Shown: in pieces, positions 1-18,704 of the stretch
Layout of the letters: each line of letters starts with the position of its first letter
How positions within the stretch are numbered: the stretch's first letter is position 1
From: Panulirus ornatus
Taxonomy: Eukaryota > Arthropoda > Malacostraca > Decapoda > Palinuridae
Direction: 5' to 3'
DNA length: 64,000 nucleotides
Assembly: GCF_036320965.1 (NCBI RefSeq)
Contig: NC_092269.1
Coordinates: 26,201,510 to 26,265,509, forward strand
Notes under the pieces: generated by a model
What the model saw: the letters and a program-made list of their open reading frames with translations, nothing else
What the model was told of the DNA's origin: nothing
Database searches by the model: none
Program-made: the position numbers and the translations under genes

Positions 1-151
1 ATGTATACCAATTATTCCCTCAACTGCCACATTACTCACCTTTGCATTCAAATCACCCATCACTGTAACCCGGTCGCTTGCATCAAAACCACTAACACAC
101 TCATTCAACTGCTCCCAAAACACTTGCCTCTCATGATCTTTCTTCTCATGA

Positions 152-153
<2 letters not shown>
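1..153 (-). mobile_element. R1: RTE LINE, endonuclease fragment at window edge
   Basis: The minus strand encodes the middle of the RTE endonuclease domain, including the GDLNAKV motif (the GDxN motif of APE-type nucleases) and the [14 protein letters not shown] stretch seen in R11 and R19. The element runs off the left edge on its 3' side. Its 5' side stops abruptly at the (TA)n array starting at 154, so it is 5'-truncated there. Confidence 0.85.

Positions 154-213
<60 letters not shown>
154..213. repeat. (TA)n microsatellite
   Basis: Pure TA dinucleotide run of about 60 bp. It lies between the 5'-truncated end of R1 and the first base of a RepA copy. Confidence 0.98.
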
Positions 214-216
<3 letters not shown>

Positions 217-446
217 CCCTGGGAATAGGGGATTAAGAATACTTCCCACGTATTCCCTGCGTGTCGTAGAAGGCGACTAAAAGGGGAGGGAGCGGGGGGC
301 TGGAAATCCTCCCCTCTCGTTTTTTTTTTTTAATTCTCCAAAAGAAGGAACAGAGGGGGCCAGGTGAGGATATTCCAAAAAAGGCCCAGTCCTCTGTTCT
401 TAACGCTACCTCGCTAACGCGGGAAATGGCGAGTAGTTTGAAAGAA

Positions 447-448
<2 letters not shown>
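214..448 (+). mobile_element. RepA copy 1 (short RTE-derived element)
   Basis: About 235 bp, read in LINE sense. It begins with the TCCCTGGGAATAGGGGA block shared with the LINE 5' end, passes a G-rich GGGAGCGGGGGGCTGGAAA stretch and a T tract, and ends in GCTACCTCGCTAACGCGGGAA, which resembles the RTE 3' tail. It has (TA)n on both sides and no coding capacity. Confidence 0.75.

Positions 449-525
<77 letters not shown>
449..525. repeat. (TA)n microsatellite
   Basis: Pure TA run between two RepA copies in the same orientation. It forms the tail of the first and abuts the start of the second. Confidence 0.98.
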
Positions 526-527
<2 letters not shown>

Positions 528-756
528 ATCCCTGGGGATAGGGGAGAAAGAATACTTCCCACGTATTCCCTGCGTGTCGTAGAAGGCGACTAAAAGGGGA
601 GGGAGCGGGGGGCTGGAAATCCTCCCCTCATTATTTTTTTTTTAATTTTCCAAAAGAAGGAACAGAGAAGGGGGCCAGGTGAGGATATTCCCTCAAAGGC
701 CCAGTTCTCTGTTCTTAACGCTACCTCGCTAACGCGGGAAATGGTGAATAGTTTGA
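526..756 (+). mobile_element. RepA copy 2
   Basis: Second RepA in tandem with copy 1 and closely similar over its length: the same 5' block (CCTGGGGATAGGGGAGAAAG), T tract, purine-rich GGAACAGAGAAGGGGG segment and 3' end. It is followed by an imperfect TA/CATA tract. The tandem pair separated by (TA)n suggests one copy inserted at the tail of the other. Confidence 0.75.
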
Positions 757-793
757 ATATATATATATATACATATACATATACATATATATT
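757..793. repeat. Imperfect (TA)n/(CATA)n tract
   Basis: TA repeat interrupted by CATA units, between RepA copy 2 and a solo RTE tail. Confidence 0.9.
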
Positions 794-795
794 CA

Positions 796-1422
<627 letters not shown>

Positions 1423-2516
1423 GGTTGTTTAATTTGTTTATGGATGGGGTTGTTAGGGAGGTGAATGCAAGAGTTTTGGAAAGAGGGGCAAGTATGAAGT
1501 CTGTTGGGGATGAGAGAGCTTGGTAAGTGAGTCAGTTGTTGTTCGCTGATGATACAGCGCTGTTGGCTGATTCATGTGAGAAACTGCAGAAGCTGGTGAC
1601 TGAGTTTGGTAAAGTGTGTGAAAGAAGAAAGTTAAGAGTAAATGTGAATAAGAGCAAGGTTATTAGGTACAGTAGGGTTGAGGGTCAAGTCAATTGGGAG
1701 GTGAGTTTGAATGGAGAAAAACTGGAGGAAGTAAAGTGTTTTAGATATCTGGGAGTGGATCTGGCGGCGGATGGAACCATGGAAGCGGAAGTGGATCATA
1801 GGGTGGGGGAGGGGGCGAAAATTCTGGAAGCCTTGAAGAATGTGTGGAAGTCGAGAACATTATCTCGGAAAGCAAAAATGGGTATGTTTGAAGGAATAGT
1901 GGTTCCAACAATGTTGTATGGTTGCGAGGCGTGGGCTATGGATAGAGTTGTGCGCAGGAGGATGGATGTTCTGGAAATGAGATGTTTGAGGTCAATGTGT
2001 GGTGTGAGGTGGTTTGATCGAGTAAGTAACGTAAGGGTAAGAGAGATGTGTGGAAATAAAAAGAGCGTGGTTGAGAGAGCAGAGGAGGGTGTTTTGAAGT
2101 GGTTTGGGCACATGGAGAGAATGAGTGAGGAAAGATTGACCAAGAGGATATATGTGTCGGAGGTGGAGGGAACGAGGAGAAGAGGGATACCAAATTGGAG
2201 GTGGAAAGATGGAGTGAAGAAGATTTTGTGTGATCGGGGCCTGAACATGCAGGAGGGTGAAAGGAGGGCAAGGAATAGAGTGAATTGGAGCGATGTGGTA
2301 TACCGGGGTTGACGTGCTGTCAGTGGATTGAATCAAGGCATGTGAAGCGTCTGGGGTAAACCATGGAAAGCTGTGTAGGTATGTATATTTTTTGCGTGTG
2401 TGGACGTATGTATATACATGTGTATGGGGGGGGTTGGGCCATTTCTTTCGTCTGTTTCCTTGCGCTACCTCGCAAACGCGGGAGACAGCGACAAAGCAAA
2501 AAAAAAAAAAAAAAAT
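1423..2516 (+). mobile_element. R4: RTE LINE, 3' half, S subfamily
   Basis: 5'-truncated copy starting in the reverse transcriptase at [10 protein letters not shown] premature TAA follows the ERAW motif at about 1524. The reading frame from 1527 to 2312 then carries LLFADDTAL (catalytic Asp pair), [34 protein letters not shown] and ends VVYRG-stop, the early stop of the S subfamily. A short 3' UTR (2313-2500) ends in GCGGGAGACAGCGACAAAG and a poly(A) run. The nonsense codon and missing 5' half make it dead. Confidence 0.93.
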
Positions 2517-2523
2517 ATATATA

Positions 2524-5500
2524 TATACACACACACATATACATATATACACATGTACATATTTCATACTGTCTGCCTTTATTCATTCCCATCGCCACTC
2601 CGCCACACATGAAATAACAACCCCCTACCCCCGCATGTGCGCGAGGTAGCGCTAGGAAAAGACACATTCGTTCACACCCAGTCTCTAACTGTCATGCAAT
2701 AATGCACCGAAACCACAGCTCCCTTTCCACATCCAGGCCCTACAGAACTTTCCATGGTTTACCCCAGACGCTTCACATGCACTGGTTCAATCCATTGACA
2801 GCACGTCGACCCCAGTATACCACTTCGTTCCAATTCACTCTATTCCTTGTATGCCTTTCACCATCCTGCATGTTCAGGCCCCGATCGCTCAAAGTCTTTT
2901 TCACTCCATCTTTCCACCTCCAATTTGGTCTCCCACTTCTCCTCGTTCCCTCCACCTCTGACACATATATCCTCTAGGTCAATCTTTCCTCACTCATTCT
3001 CTCCATGTGACCAAACCATTTCAAAACATCCTCTTCTTCTCTCTCTCAACCACACTCTATTTATTTCCACACATCTCTCTTTCCCTTACATGACTTACTC
3101 GATCAAACCACCTCACACCACATATTGTCCTCAAACATCTCATTTCCAGCACATCCACCCTCCTGCGCACAACTCTATCTATAGCCCACGCCTCGCAACC
3201 ATAAAACATTGTTGGAACCACTATTCCTTCAAAGATACCCATTTTTGCTTTCCGAGATAATGTCCTAGACTTCCAGACATTCTTCAGCGCTCCCAGAACT
3301 TTCACCCCCTCCCCCACCCTATGATTCACTTCCGCTTCCATGGTTCCATCTACTGCCAAATCCACTCCCAGATATCTAAAACACCTCACTTCCTCCAGTT
3401 TTTCTTTATTCAAACTTACCTTCTATTTGACTTGTCCCTCAACCCTAGTGTACCTAATAACCTTGCTCTTATTCACATTTACTCTCAGCTTTCTTCTTTC
3501 ACACACTTTACCAAACTGAGTCACCAGCTTCTGCAGCTTCTCACACGAATCAGCCACCAGCGCTGTATCATCAGCGAACGACACCTGACTCACTTCCCAA
3601 GTTCTCTTATCCACAGCAGACTGCATACTTGCCACTCTTTCCAAAACTCTTGCAATCACCTCCCTAACAACCCCATCCATAAACAAGTTAAACAACCAAG
3701 GAGACATCACACACCCCTGCCGGAAACCTACATTCACTGAGAACCAATCACTTTCCTCTCTTCCTACACGTACACATGCCTTACATCCTCGATAAAAACT
3801 TTTCACTGCTTCTAACAACTTGCCTCCCACACCATATATTCTTAATACCTTCCGCAGAGCATCTCTGTCAACTCCATGGTATACCTTCTCCAGATCCATA
3901 AATGCTACATACAAATCCATTTGCTTTTCTAAGTATTTCTCACATACATTCTTCAAAGCAAACACCTGATCCACACATCCTCTACCACTTCTGAAACCAC
4001 ACTGCTCTTCCCCAATCTGATGCTCTGTACATGCCTTCACCCTCTCAATCAATACCCTCCCATATAATTTACCAGGAATACTCAACAAACTTATACCTCT
4101 GTATTTTGAGCTCTCACTTTTATCCCCTTTGCCTTTGTACTATGACACTATGCAAGCACTCCGCCAATCCCCAGGCACCTCATCATGAGTCATACATGCA
4201 TTGAATAACCTTACCAACCAGTCAACAATACAGACACCCCCTTTTTTGATAAATTCCACTGCAATACCATATAAACCCGCTAACCTTGCCGGCTTTCATC
4301 TTCCGCAAAGCTATTACTACCTCCTCTCTGTTTACCAAATCATTTTCCCTAACCCTCTCACTTTGCATACCACATCGACCAATACACCCTATATCTGCCA
4401 CTCTATCATCGAACACATTGAACAAACCTTCAAAATACTCACTCCATCTCCCTCTCACATCACCACTACTTGTTTTCACCTCCCCATTAGCCCCCTTCAC
4501 TGAAGTTCCCATTTGTTCCCCTGTCTTACGTATTTTATTTACCTCCTTCCAAAACATCTTTTTATTCTCCCTAAAATCTAATGATACTCTCTCACCCCAA
4601 CTCTCATTTGCCCTCTTTTTCATCTCTTGCACCTTTCTCTTGACCTCCTGCCTCTTTCTTTTATACATCTCCCAGTCATTTGCATTATTTCCCCGCAAAA
4701 ATCGTCCAAATGCCTCTCTCTTCTCTTTCACTAATAATCTTACTTCTTCATCTCACCACTCACTACCCTCTCTAATCTGCCCACCTCCCACGCTTCTCAT
4801 GCCACAAACATCTTTTGCGCAAGCCATCACTGCTTCCCTAAATACATTCCATTTCTCCACCACTCCCCTTACGTCCTGTGTTCTCACCTTTTTCCATTCT
4901 GTGCTCAGTCTCAGTACTCACTTACCCTCACCACTCTCTTCACCCCAACATTCTCTCTTCTTTTCTGAAGATTTCTACAAATCTTCACCTTCGCCTCCAC
5001 AAGATAATGGTCAGACATCCCTCCAATTGCACCTTTCAGCACATTAACATCCAAAAGTCTCTCTTTCACGTGCCTATCAATTAACATGTAATCCAATAAT
5101 GTTTTCTGGTCATCTCTCCTACTTGCGTACGTATACTTATGTATATATTTCTCTTTAAACTAGATATTCCCAATCACCAGTCCTTTTTCAGCACATAAAT
5201 CTACAAGCTCTTCACCATTTCCATTTACAACACTGAACACCCCATGTACACCAATTATTACCTCAAGTGCCACATTACTCACCTTTGCATTGAAATTACC
5301 CATCACTATAACCCGGTCTCGTACTTCAAAACTACTAACACACTCACTCAGCTGCTCCCAAATCCCTTGCCTCTCATGATCTTTCTTCTCATGCCCAGGT
5401 GCATATGCATCAATAATCACCCATCTCTCTACATCCACTTTCAGCTTTACCCATATCGATCTAGAGTTTACTTTCTTACATTCTATCACATACTCCCACT

Positions 5501-5789
5501 ACTCCTGTTTGAGGAGTAGTGGTACTCTTTCCCTTGCTCTCGTTCTCTCACAAACCCCTGACTTTACTCGCAAGACATTCCCAAACCACTCTTCCCCTTT
5601 ACCCTTGAGCTTCGTTTCACTCAGAGCCAAAACATCCAGGTTCCTTTCCTGAAGCATACTACCTATCTCTCCTTTTTTCTCATTTTGGCTACATCCTCAC
5701 ACATTTAGACACCCCAGGGAGGGGAGTGTTTCCAGCCTTCTACGACACGTGAGGAATGCGTGGAAAGTATTCTTTCTCCCCTATCCTTG

Positions 5790-5792
<3 letters not shown>
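2524..5792 (-). mobile_element. R5: nearly full-length but broken RTE LINE, L subfamily
   Basis: The most complete copy in the window (about 3.27 kb). On the minus strand, from high to low coordinates: 5' UTR (about 5715-5792, with the CCCCTATCC/AAGTATTC block), endonuclease (about 4900-5650; GNFNAKV and SDHYLVEAKVK readable), linker (about 4220-4730), reverse transcriptase with GFRQGCVMSPWLFN and SFADDTAL (3423-4088), the FRYLGVDLA region and C-terminal domain (2773-3413) and the long 3' UTR. Several frameshifts and stops separate these blocks, and [10 protein letters not shown] follows SF rather than LLF. The last part of the 3' UTR is missing where R4's A/TA tail joins, so R4 probably disrupted it or a rearrangement joined them. 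Confidence 0.93.

Positions 5793-5881
<89 letters not shown>
5793..5881. repeat. (TA)n microsatellite
   Basis: TA run between the 5' end of R5 and the solo tail R6. Confidence 0.98.
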
Positions 5882-5882
<1 letters not shown>

Positions 5883-6118
5883 TGATATTTATTTTGCTTT
5901 GTCGCTGTCTCCCGCGTTAGCGAGGTAAAGCAAGGAAACAGACGAAAGAATGGCCCAACCCACCCACATACACATGTTTATACATACACTTCCACACACG
6001 CAAATATCCATACCTATACATCTCAACGTATACATATATATATATACACACACACAGACATATACATATATACACATGTACATAATTCATACTGTCTGCC
6101 TTTATTCATAAACATCGC
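5882..6118 (-). mobile_element. R6: solo RTE 3' UTR, L type
   Basis: About 237 bp of L-type 3' UTR only: the GCTTTGTCGCTGTCTCCCGCG terminus, GAAACAGACGAAAGAATGGC, then CA/TA-rich sequence and CATACTGTCTGCCTTTATTC. It ends at CATAAACATCGCCA, where single-copy DNA begins. No coding part is present. Confidence 0.8.
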
Positions 6119-6355
6119 CATTTGAATTGGTGAGAGAGAAATGTAATCAGCTGACATACCTTCCAATGAAAACCCTGCCACCATAACAACACTTGTAAAC
6201 GCCACACCTACATTACCCTTGGAATTGAATGCCATTGACATATGCAAGAAACATGTGTGGAGGATATCATCAACTTCATGTCCTCTTTAAGACTGAGGCA
6301 GGCGTGTGTCCTGCGGGAGCCCATCATCCTCACTGCACTGTATGACTTAGTACAG
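6119..6355. other. Single-copy intergenic DNA
   Basis: No gene, repeat family or RNA recognised. Short ORFs here have no recognisable motif. Confidence 0.6.
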
Positions 6356-6628
6356 CTACGATACCCCCGTGTCCTCTGTTATAATGTATTACATTAACTA
6401 CAGCCACCGTGCCAATGGATCCTATGTTACAATGTATCATATTATACTTACTTCAACCACTATACTCCTGGGTCCAATGCTATATGATATTATATCATTT
6501 CAACAGCAGCTACTATACCACTGGATCCTTTGTTATAAGGTAGAATATTATTCTAACCTTAGCCACTATACCCTGAGTCCTATGTTATGAAGTATCACAT
6601 TGACCTTAGATACCACTGGAACCTATAT
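6356..6628. repeat. Degenerate 53-bp minisatellite, about 5 units
   Basis: A diverged unit of the form CCACTATACC-CTGGGTCCTATGTTATAATGTATCA recurs with starts near 6356, 6404, 6457, 6510, 6563 and 6611. Three successive spacings are 53 bp. The units differ by many substitutions, so this is an old array. Confidence 0.75.
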
Positions 6629-6802
6629 CTAAACAACGTTGTACAGAACATCGTCACGGCGAGCGAGCTAACACCCACAACACTAAAGTTATATATTACC
6701 AGACAATCCCCAGAGCAACACTAATGTCAGCAACACATATACACGTACACAAGTACAAGTCCGGTCGAACCAAACAGGCCATGATAGGCCAAGATATGAG
6801 AA

Positions 6803-8506
6803 GTATGATGATCGATGGGATACAGTATGATGATCGACGGGATACAGTATGATGATCGATGGGATACAGTATGATGATCGATGGGATACAGTATGATGAT
6901 CGATGGGATACAGTATGATGATCGACGGGATACAGTATGATGATCGATGGGATACAGTATGATGATCGATGGGATACAGTATGATGATCGATGGGATACA
7001 GTATGATGATCGACGGGATACAGTATGATGATCGATGGGATACAGTATGATGATCGATGGGATACAGTATGATGATCGACGGGATACAGTATGATGATCG
7101 ACGGGATACAGTATGATGATCGATGGGATACAGTATGATGATCGACGGGATACAGTATGATGATCGATGGGATACAGTATGATGATCGATAGGATACAGT
7201 ATGATGATCGACGGGATACAGTATGATGATCGACGGGATACAGTATGATGATCGACGGGATACAGTATGATGATCGATGGGATACAGTATGATGATCGAT
7301 GGGATACAGTATGATGATCGATGGGATACAGTATGATGATCGATGGGATACAGTATGATGATCGACGGGATACAGTATGATGATCGATGGGATACAGTAT
7401 GATGATCGATGGGATACAGTATGATGATCGACGGGATACAGTATGATGATCGATGGGATACAGTATGATGATCGACGGGATACAGTATGATGATCGATGG
7501 GATACAGTATGATGATCGACGGGATACAGTATGATGATCGACGGGATACAGTATGATGATCGACGGGATACAGTATGATGATCGATGGGATACAGTATGA
7601 TGATCGACGGGATACAGTATGATGATCGACGGGATACAGTATGATGATCGATGGGATACAGTATGATGATCGATGGGATACAGTATGATGATCGACGGGA
7701 TACAGTATGATGATCGATGGGATACAGTATGATGATCGACGGGATACAGTATGATGATCGACGGGATACAGTATGATGATCGATGGGATACAGTATGATG
7801 ATCGATGGGATACAGTATGATGATCGACGGGATACAGTATGATGATCGATGGGATACAGTATGATGATCGATGGGATACAGTATGATGATCGACGGGATA
7901 CAGTATGATGATCGACGGGATACAGTATGATGATCGATGGGATACAGTATGATGATCGATGGGATACAGTATGATGATCGACGGGATACAGTATGATGAT
8001 CGATGGGATACAGTATGATGATCGATGGGATACAGTATGATGATCGATGGGATACAGTATGATGATCGACGGGATACAGTATGATGATCGATGGGATACA
8101 GTATGATGATCGATGGGATACAGTATGATGATCGACGGGATACAGTATGATGATCGATGGGATACAGTATGATGATCGATGGGATACAGTATGATGATCG
8201 ACGGGATACAGTATGATGATCGACGGGATACAGTATGATGATCGATGGGATACAGTATGATGATCGATGGGATACAGTATGATGATCGACGGGATACAGT
8301 ATGATGATCGATGGGATACAGTATGATGATCGACGGGATACAGTATGATGACCGATGGGATACAGTATGATGATTGACGGGATACAGTATGATGATCGAC
8401 GGGATACAGTATGATGATCGACGGGATACAGTATGATGATCGACGGGATACAGTATGATGATCAATGGGATACAGTATGATGATTAACGGGATACAGTAT
8501 GATGAC
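6803..8506. repeat. 22-bp minisatellite, about 77 copies
   Basis: Unit ATGATGATCGAYGGGATACAGT is 22 bp. Reading along the array I count 77 units, nearly all identical except one C/T position (GATGG or GACGG), with a few private variants near both ends. Because 22 is not a multiple of 3, three units read as a 22-residue period, which makes a 589-residue open frame on the minus strand. I regard that frame as an artefact of a stop-free repeat. Low divergence implies recent expansion or homogenisation. Confidence 0.98.
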
Positions 8507-8925
8507 GTAAGGTGGATCTGCTGGTATGGTGAGGTTCAGAGAAAGATCAAGCACTGTAGTCTCGTAGAATGATCCAGTACGGTGTATGGCAGTTGGCGAG
8601 GCGATAAGAATATACGAGATTTATATAGAGTCGTACAGTCGAAACGATAGGGAGGGAAATTGAGACCTCCAAAGGAAATGGATAGATGCAGCGAGAGAAT
8701 AGATTACGGCTCGAGGTTTTTTTTTTTTTTTTTCTAGGTGAGAGTGCCAGAGGAAATTGCTGGAGATCGGTTACAATGGATAATGTGTGGAGAGGCGGTG
8801 TGGGTGGGTACATCTCCTGACTGATCCAGTTATAACGTACGCAAAATACAAAACTGACGAAGGACTTGAGATATTTTTTCGTCTATCCTGAACACACTGG
8901 ATAGAAGTATAGGTTATGTGCGTGT

Positions 8926-8928
<3 letters not shown>
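8507..8928. other. Single-copy intergenic DNA
   Basis: No gene recognised. Contains a T tract near 8718. Short open frames lack known motifs. Confidence 0.6.
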
Positions 8929-8962
<34 letters not shown>

Positions 8963-8968
8963 TGTGTG
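8929..8968. repeat. (TG)n microsatellite
   Basis: About 40 bp of TG dinucleotide repeat in otherwise single-copy DNA. Confidence 0.95.
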
Positions 8969-10424
8969 AGGCTGTGTGGGCCTGATCCGCACCAAGGTAC
9001 TGGTGGTGATGGAGTTAAGGGCGTTAGAGAGTGGGAGGTGGTAGATGTACGTACGTAGCGCCACCGTCTGGGTGTCGGTATGGATAGCGCTGGCGGCGGT
9101 GCACTGGTCCAGCCAGCGATGCGTGGCTGATACGTTCCCCTCCCTAGCCCGTGTTACTCTATTTTTCTTTCCACTTCATCTGCATGTGGGTTGCTGGCAA
9201 TCAGTTCGTCCTACAGATAAAAACTGACATTTCAAACGATTCTGTATTATTTCCGTTTCTTTATGAAACCCGACAAACCATGCCATTCTGGCTTATTTCG
9301 TTTTATTGTTATTTTGCTATTTGATAAAACTTGATAGCTCGCACGATTCTGTAGATTTTGTTTTATTGTTTTGTTTTATTGTTTATTGTTTACATGATTG
9401 TACTAGTGTGGCATCGAAGTAGAACGATGCCACAGGTCGAGGGGCGAGGTTCACGAAGGCTCCTTGTGACTGTCATCATGTGACTAACACCCACACCTCA
9501 CTTCTAGCAACAGTGCTCCCACAACATTCACAATCTACGACCAGAAATTTCCTCACTGATGAGCACCATCTCTCTACTCCCTCACCTGACCTTCCCTGTG
9601 AGGGAAAAAATTCCAGGGCCGCCTCTCCTCTTTACCATCAAATCTCAAAGAGTTGATCTTTCCCAGCGATCCCACTCTCAGGTCGGTGTTTGTACATACT
9701 GTTGTAGAGGAAAGAAAAACACTGAGCGATCTCTTCTCGGATCCTGAATTTTCCAGCTCTGTTTCCACCTGTCTCAAAACTTAGTCCAACTCAAAACTTT
9801 GCCTCTGCGTCATTCTTCTCCTATCTATGTCCATCTGTTTCTGTTATCTGACATTCTGTGAAGGAGTGTTGCGTTCCTTCAATAAACGCGCTGAGATCCT
9901 ATATAGTATGTGGCTGCCGGTGAGAATTGGACCCGGGCACGGGTGTGGACGCTGCTTCCTACAGTTACTACTTGGACAATTGACAGTTATGATGCCTCTC
10001 TCTTCCCTGGAACAGCTAAGCCTTGGAATATTTATCCTCCTTTCGTCTTCCCCTCTGTTTATAACTTCTCTGTCTTTAGGGTTCAGGTCTAGTAAGGGCA
10101 AAGATTAGGGAAATTGCCCAGAGAATTCTACACATAAGTTACATATGTGTATTGTGTCATCTACAGAAAACTTTGACATACTGTAAGCCTGCTCTGGGCA
10201 CATTTTGCACTTCATGAAAGCATTGCACAAATCCTCATCAAATTTCCTTGATAATGTTTAGTTAGTGTCACTTTTATTACCACCTGTATCACGATTGCCA
10301 TTAGGCTGTGATTATCAGTGATCCACTTCTCAAGAGCCTTTTTAATGAGTCACTATCGTATTAGTTATAGCTGAAAAAGTTATCTTCTCATGTCTTATCA
10401 TCAGTATCACATATTATATAACAT
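8969..10424. other. Single-copy intergenic DNA
   Basis: Low-complexity TTTTATTGTT stretches near 9300-9390. Overlapping short ORFs on both strands (9559-10110) have no recognisable domain and no splice-supported gene structure that I can see. Confidence 0.55.
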
Positions 10425-13306
<2,882 letters not shown>

Positions 13307-15778
13307 CTTACACCAGACGCTAGACATGCCCTGGTTTAATCTATTGACAGCACGTCGACCCCGGTATACCACATAGTTCCAATTCACTCTATTCCTTGCA
13401 CGCTTTTCGCCCTCCTGCATGTTCAGGCCCCGATCACTCAAAATCTTTTTCACTCCATCATTCCACCTCCAATTTGGTCCCCCACTTCTCCTCGTTCCCT
13501 CCACCTCTGACACATATATCCTCTTTGTCAATCTTTCCTCACTCATTCTCTCTATGTGACCAAACCATTTCAAAACACCCTCTTGTGCTCTCTCAGCCAC
13601 ACTTTTTTTATTTCCACACATCTCTCTTACCCTTACATTACTTACTCGATCAAACCACCTCACACCACATATTGTCCTCAAACATCTCATTTCCAGCACA
13701 TCCACCCTCCTGCGCACAACTCTATCCATAGCCCACGCCTCGCAGCCATACAACATTGTTGGAACCACTATTCCTTCAAACATACCCATTTTTGCTTTCC
13801 GAGACAATATTCTCGACTTCCAAACATTCTTCAAGGCTCCCAGGATTTTCGCCCCCTCCCCAACCCTATGATTCACTTCCGCTTCCATGGTTCCATCCGC
13901 TGCCAGATCCACACCCAGATATCTAAAACACTTTACTTCCTCCAGCTTTTCTCCATTCAAACTTACCTCCCAATTGACTTGACCCTCAGCCCTACTGTAC
14001 CTAATAACCTTGCTCTTATTCACATTTACTCTTAACTTTCTTCTTTCACACACTTTACCAAAATCAGTCACCAGCTTCTGCAGTTTCTCACATGAATCAG
14101 CCATCAACGCTGTATCATCAGCGAACAACAACTGACTCACTTCCCAAGCTCTCTCATCCACAACAGACAGCATACTTGCCCCTCTTTCCAAAACTCTTGC
14201 ATTTACCTCCCTAACAACCCCATCCATAAACAAATTAAACAACCATGGAGACATCACACACTCCTGCCGCAATCCTACATTCACTGAGAACCAATCACTT
14301 TCCTCTCTTCCTACACGTACACATGCCTTACATCCTCGATAAAAACTTTCCACTGCTTCTAACAACTTTCCTCCTACACCATATATTCTTAATACCTTCC
14401 ACAGAGCATCTCTATCAACTCTATCATATGCCTTCTCCAGATCCATAAATGCTACATACAAATCCATTTGCTTTTCTAAGTATTTCTCACATACATTCAT
14501 CAAAGGAAACACCTGATCCACACATCCTCTACCACTTATGAAAACACACTGCTCATCCCCAATCTGATGCTCTGTACATGCCTTCACCCTCTCAATCAAT
14601 ACCCTCCCATATAATTTACCAGGAATACTCAACAAACTTATACCTCTGTAATTTGGGCACTCACTCTTATCCCATTTGCCTTTGTACAATGGCACTATGC
14701 AAGCATTCCGCCAATCCTCAGGCACCTCACTATGAATCATACATACATTAAATAACCTTACCAACTAGTGAACAATACAGTCACCCCCTTTTTTGATAAA
14801 TTCCACTGCAATACCATCCAAACCTGCTTCCTTGCCGGCTTTCATCTTCCGCAAAGCTTTTACTACCTCTTTTCTGTTTACCAAATCATTTTCCTTAACC
14901 CTCTGACTTTGCACACCACCTCGACCAAAACACCCTATATCTGCCACTCTATCATCAAACACATTCAACAAACCTTCAAAATACTCACTCCATCTCCTTC
15001 TCACATCACCACTACTTGTTATCACCTCCCCATTAGCCCCCTTCACTGAAGTTCCCATTTGCTCCCTTGTCTTACGTACTTTATTTACCACCTTCAAGAA
15101 CATCTTTTTTTTTCTCCCTAAAATTTAATGATACTCTCTCACCCCAACTCTCATTTGCCCTCTTTTTCACCTCTTGCACCTTTCTCTTGACCTCCTGTCT
15201 CTTTCTTTTATACATCTCCCACTCAATTGCATTTTTTCCTTGCAAAAATCGTCCAAATGCCTCTCTCTTCTCTTTCACTAATACTCTTACTTCTTTATCC
15301 CTTTCTAATCAACCCACCTCCCACGCTTCTCATGCCACAAGCATCTTTTGCGCAATGCATCACTGCTTCCGTAAATACATCCCATTCCTCCCCCACTCCC
15401 CTTACCTCTCTTGTTCTCACCTTTTTCCATTCTGTACTCAGTCTCTCCTGGTACTTTCTCACACAAGTCTCCTTCCCAAGCTCACTTACTCTCACCACTC
15501 TCTTCACCCCAACATTCTTCTTTTCTGAAAACTCAAACAAATCTTCACCTTCGCCTCCAGTTGCACCTCTCAGCACATTAACATCCAAAAGTCTCTTTCG
15601 CGCACCTATCAATTAACACGTAATCCAATAACGCTCTCTGGCCATCTCTCCTACTTACATACGTATACTTATGTATATCTCGCTTTTTAAACCAGGTATT
15701 CCCAATCACCAGCGCTTTTTCAGCACATAAATCTACAAGCTCTTCACCATTTCCATTTGCAAGACTGAACACCCCATG
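13307..15778 (-). mobile_element. R8: RTE LINE, endonuclease part to C terminus, L subfamily
   Basis: The minus-strand frame 13175-14764 (529 residues) covers NYRGISLLSIPGKL, the RT core with MDLEKAYDRVD, GLRQECVMSP (Gly to Glu in the usual RQGC), [12 protein letters not shown], and the C-terminal domain. The usual stop after NQGM is lost (TGA to TCT), so the frame reads on into the inverted 3' UTR of R7. Upstream blocks at 14765-15103, 15081-15278 and 15295-15776 carry the linker and the SRRDGQRALLDYVLIDR part of the endonuclease in shifted frames. The 5' end is cut where R9's poly(A) begins. Confidence 0.92.

Positions 15779-18704
<2,926 letters not shown>

Noticed and set aside
6696..8465. 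589-residue open frame of repeated ILYPVDHHTVSRRSS-type units on the minus strand
   Set aside because: It is the translation of the 22-bp minisatellite. All frames of a stop-free 22-bp unit stay open, and there is no other evidence of a gene.
9559..10110. Overlapping short ORFs on both strands
   Set aside because: No domain, no splice pattern and no codon bias that I can see favours one strand.
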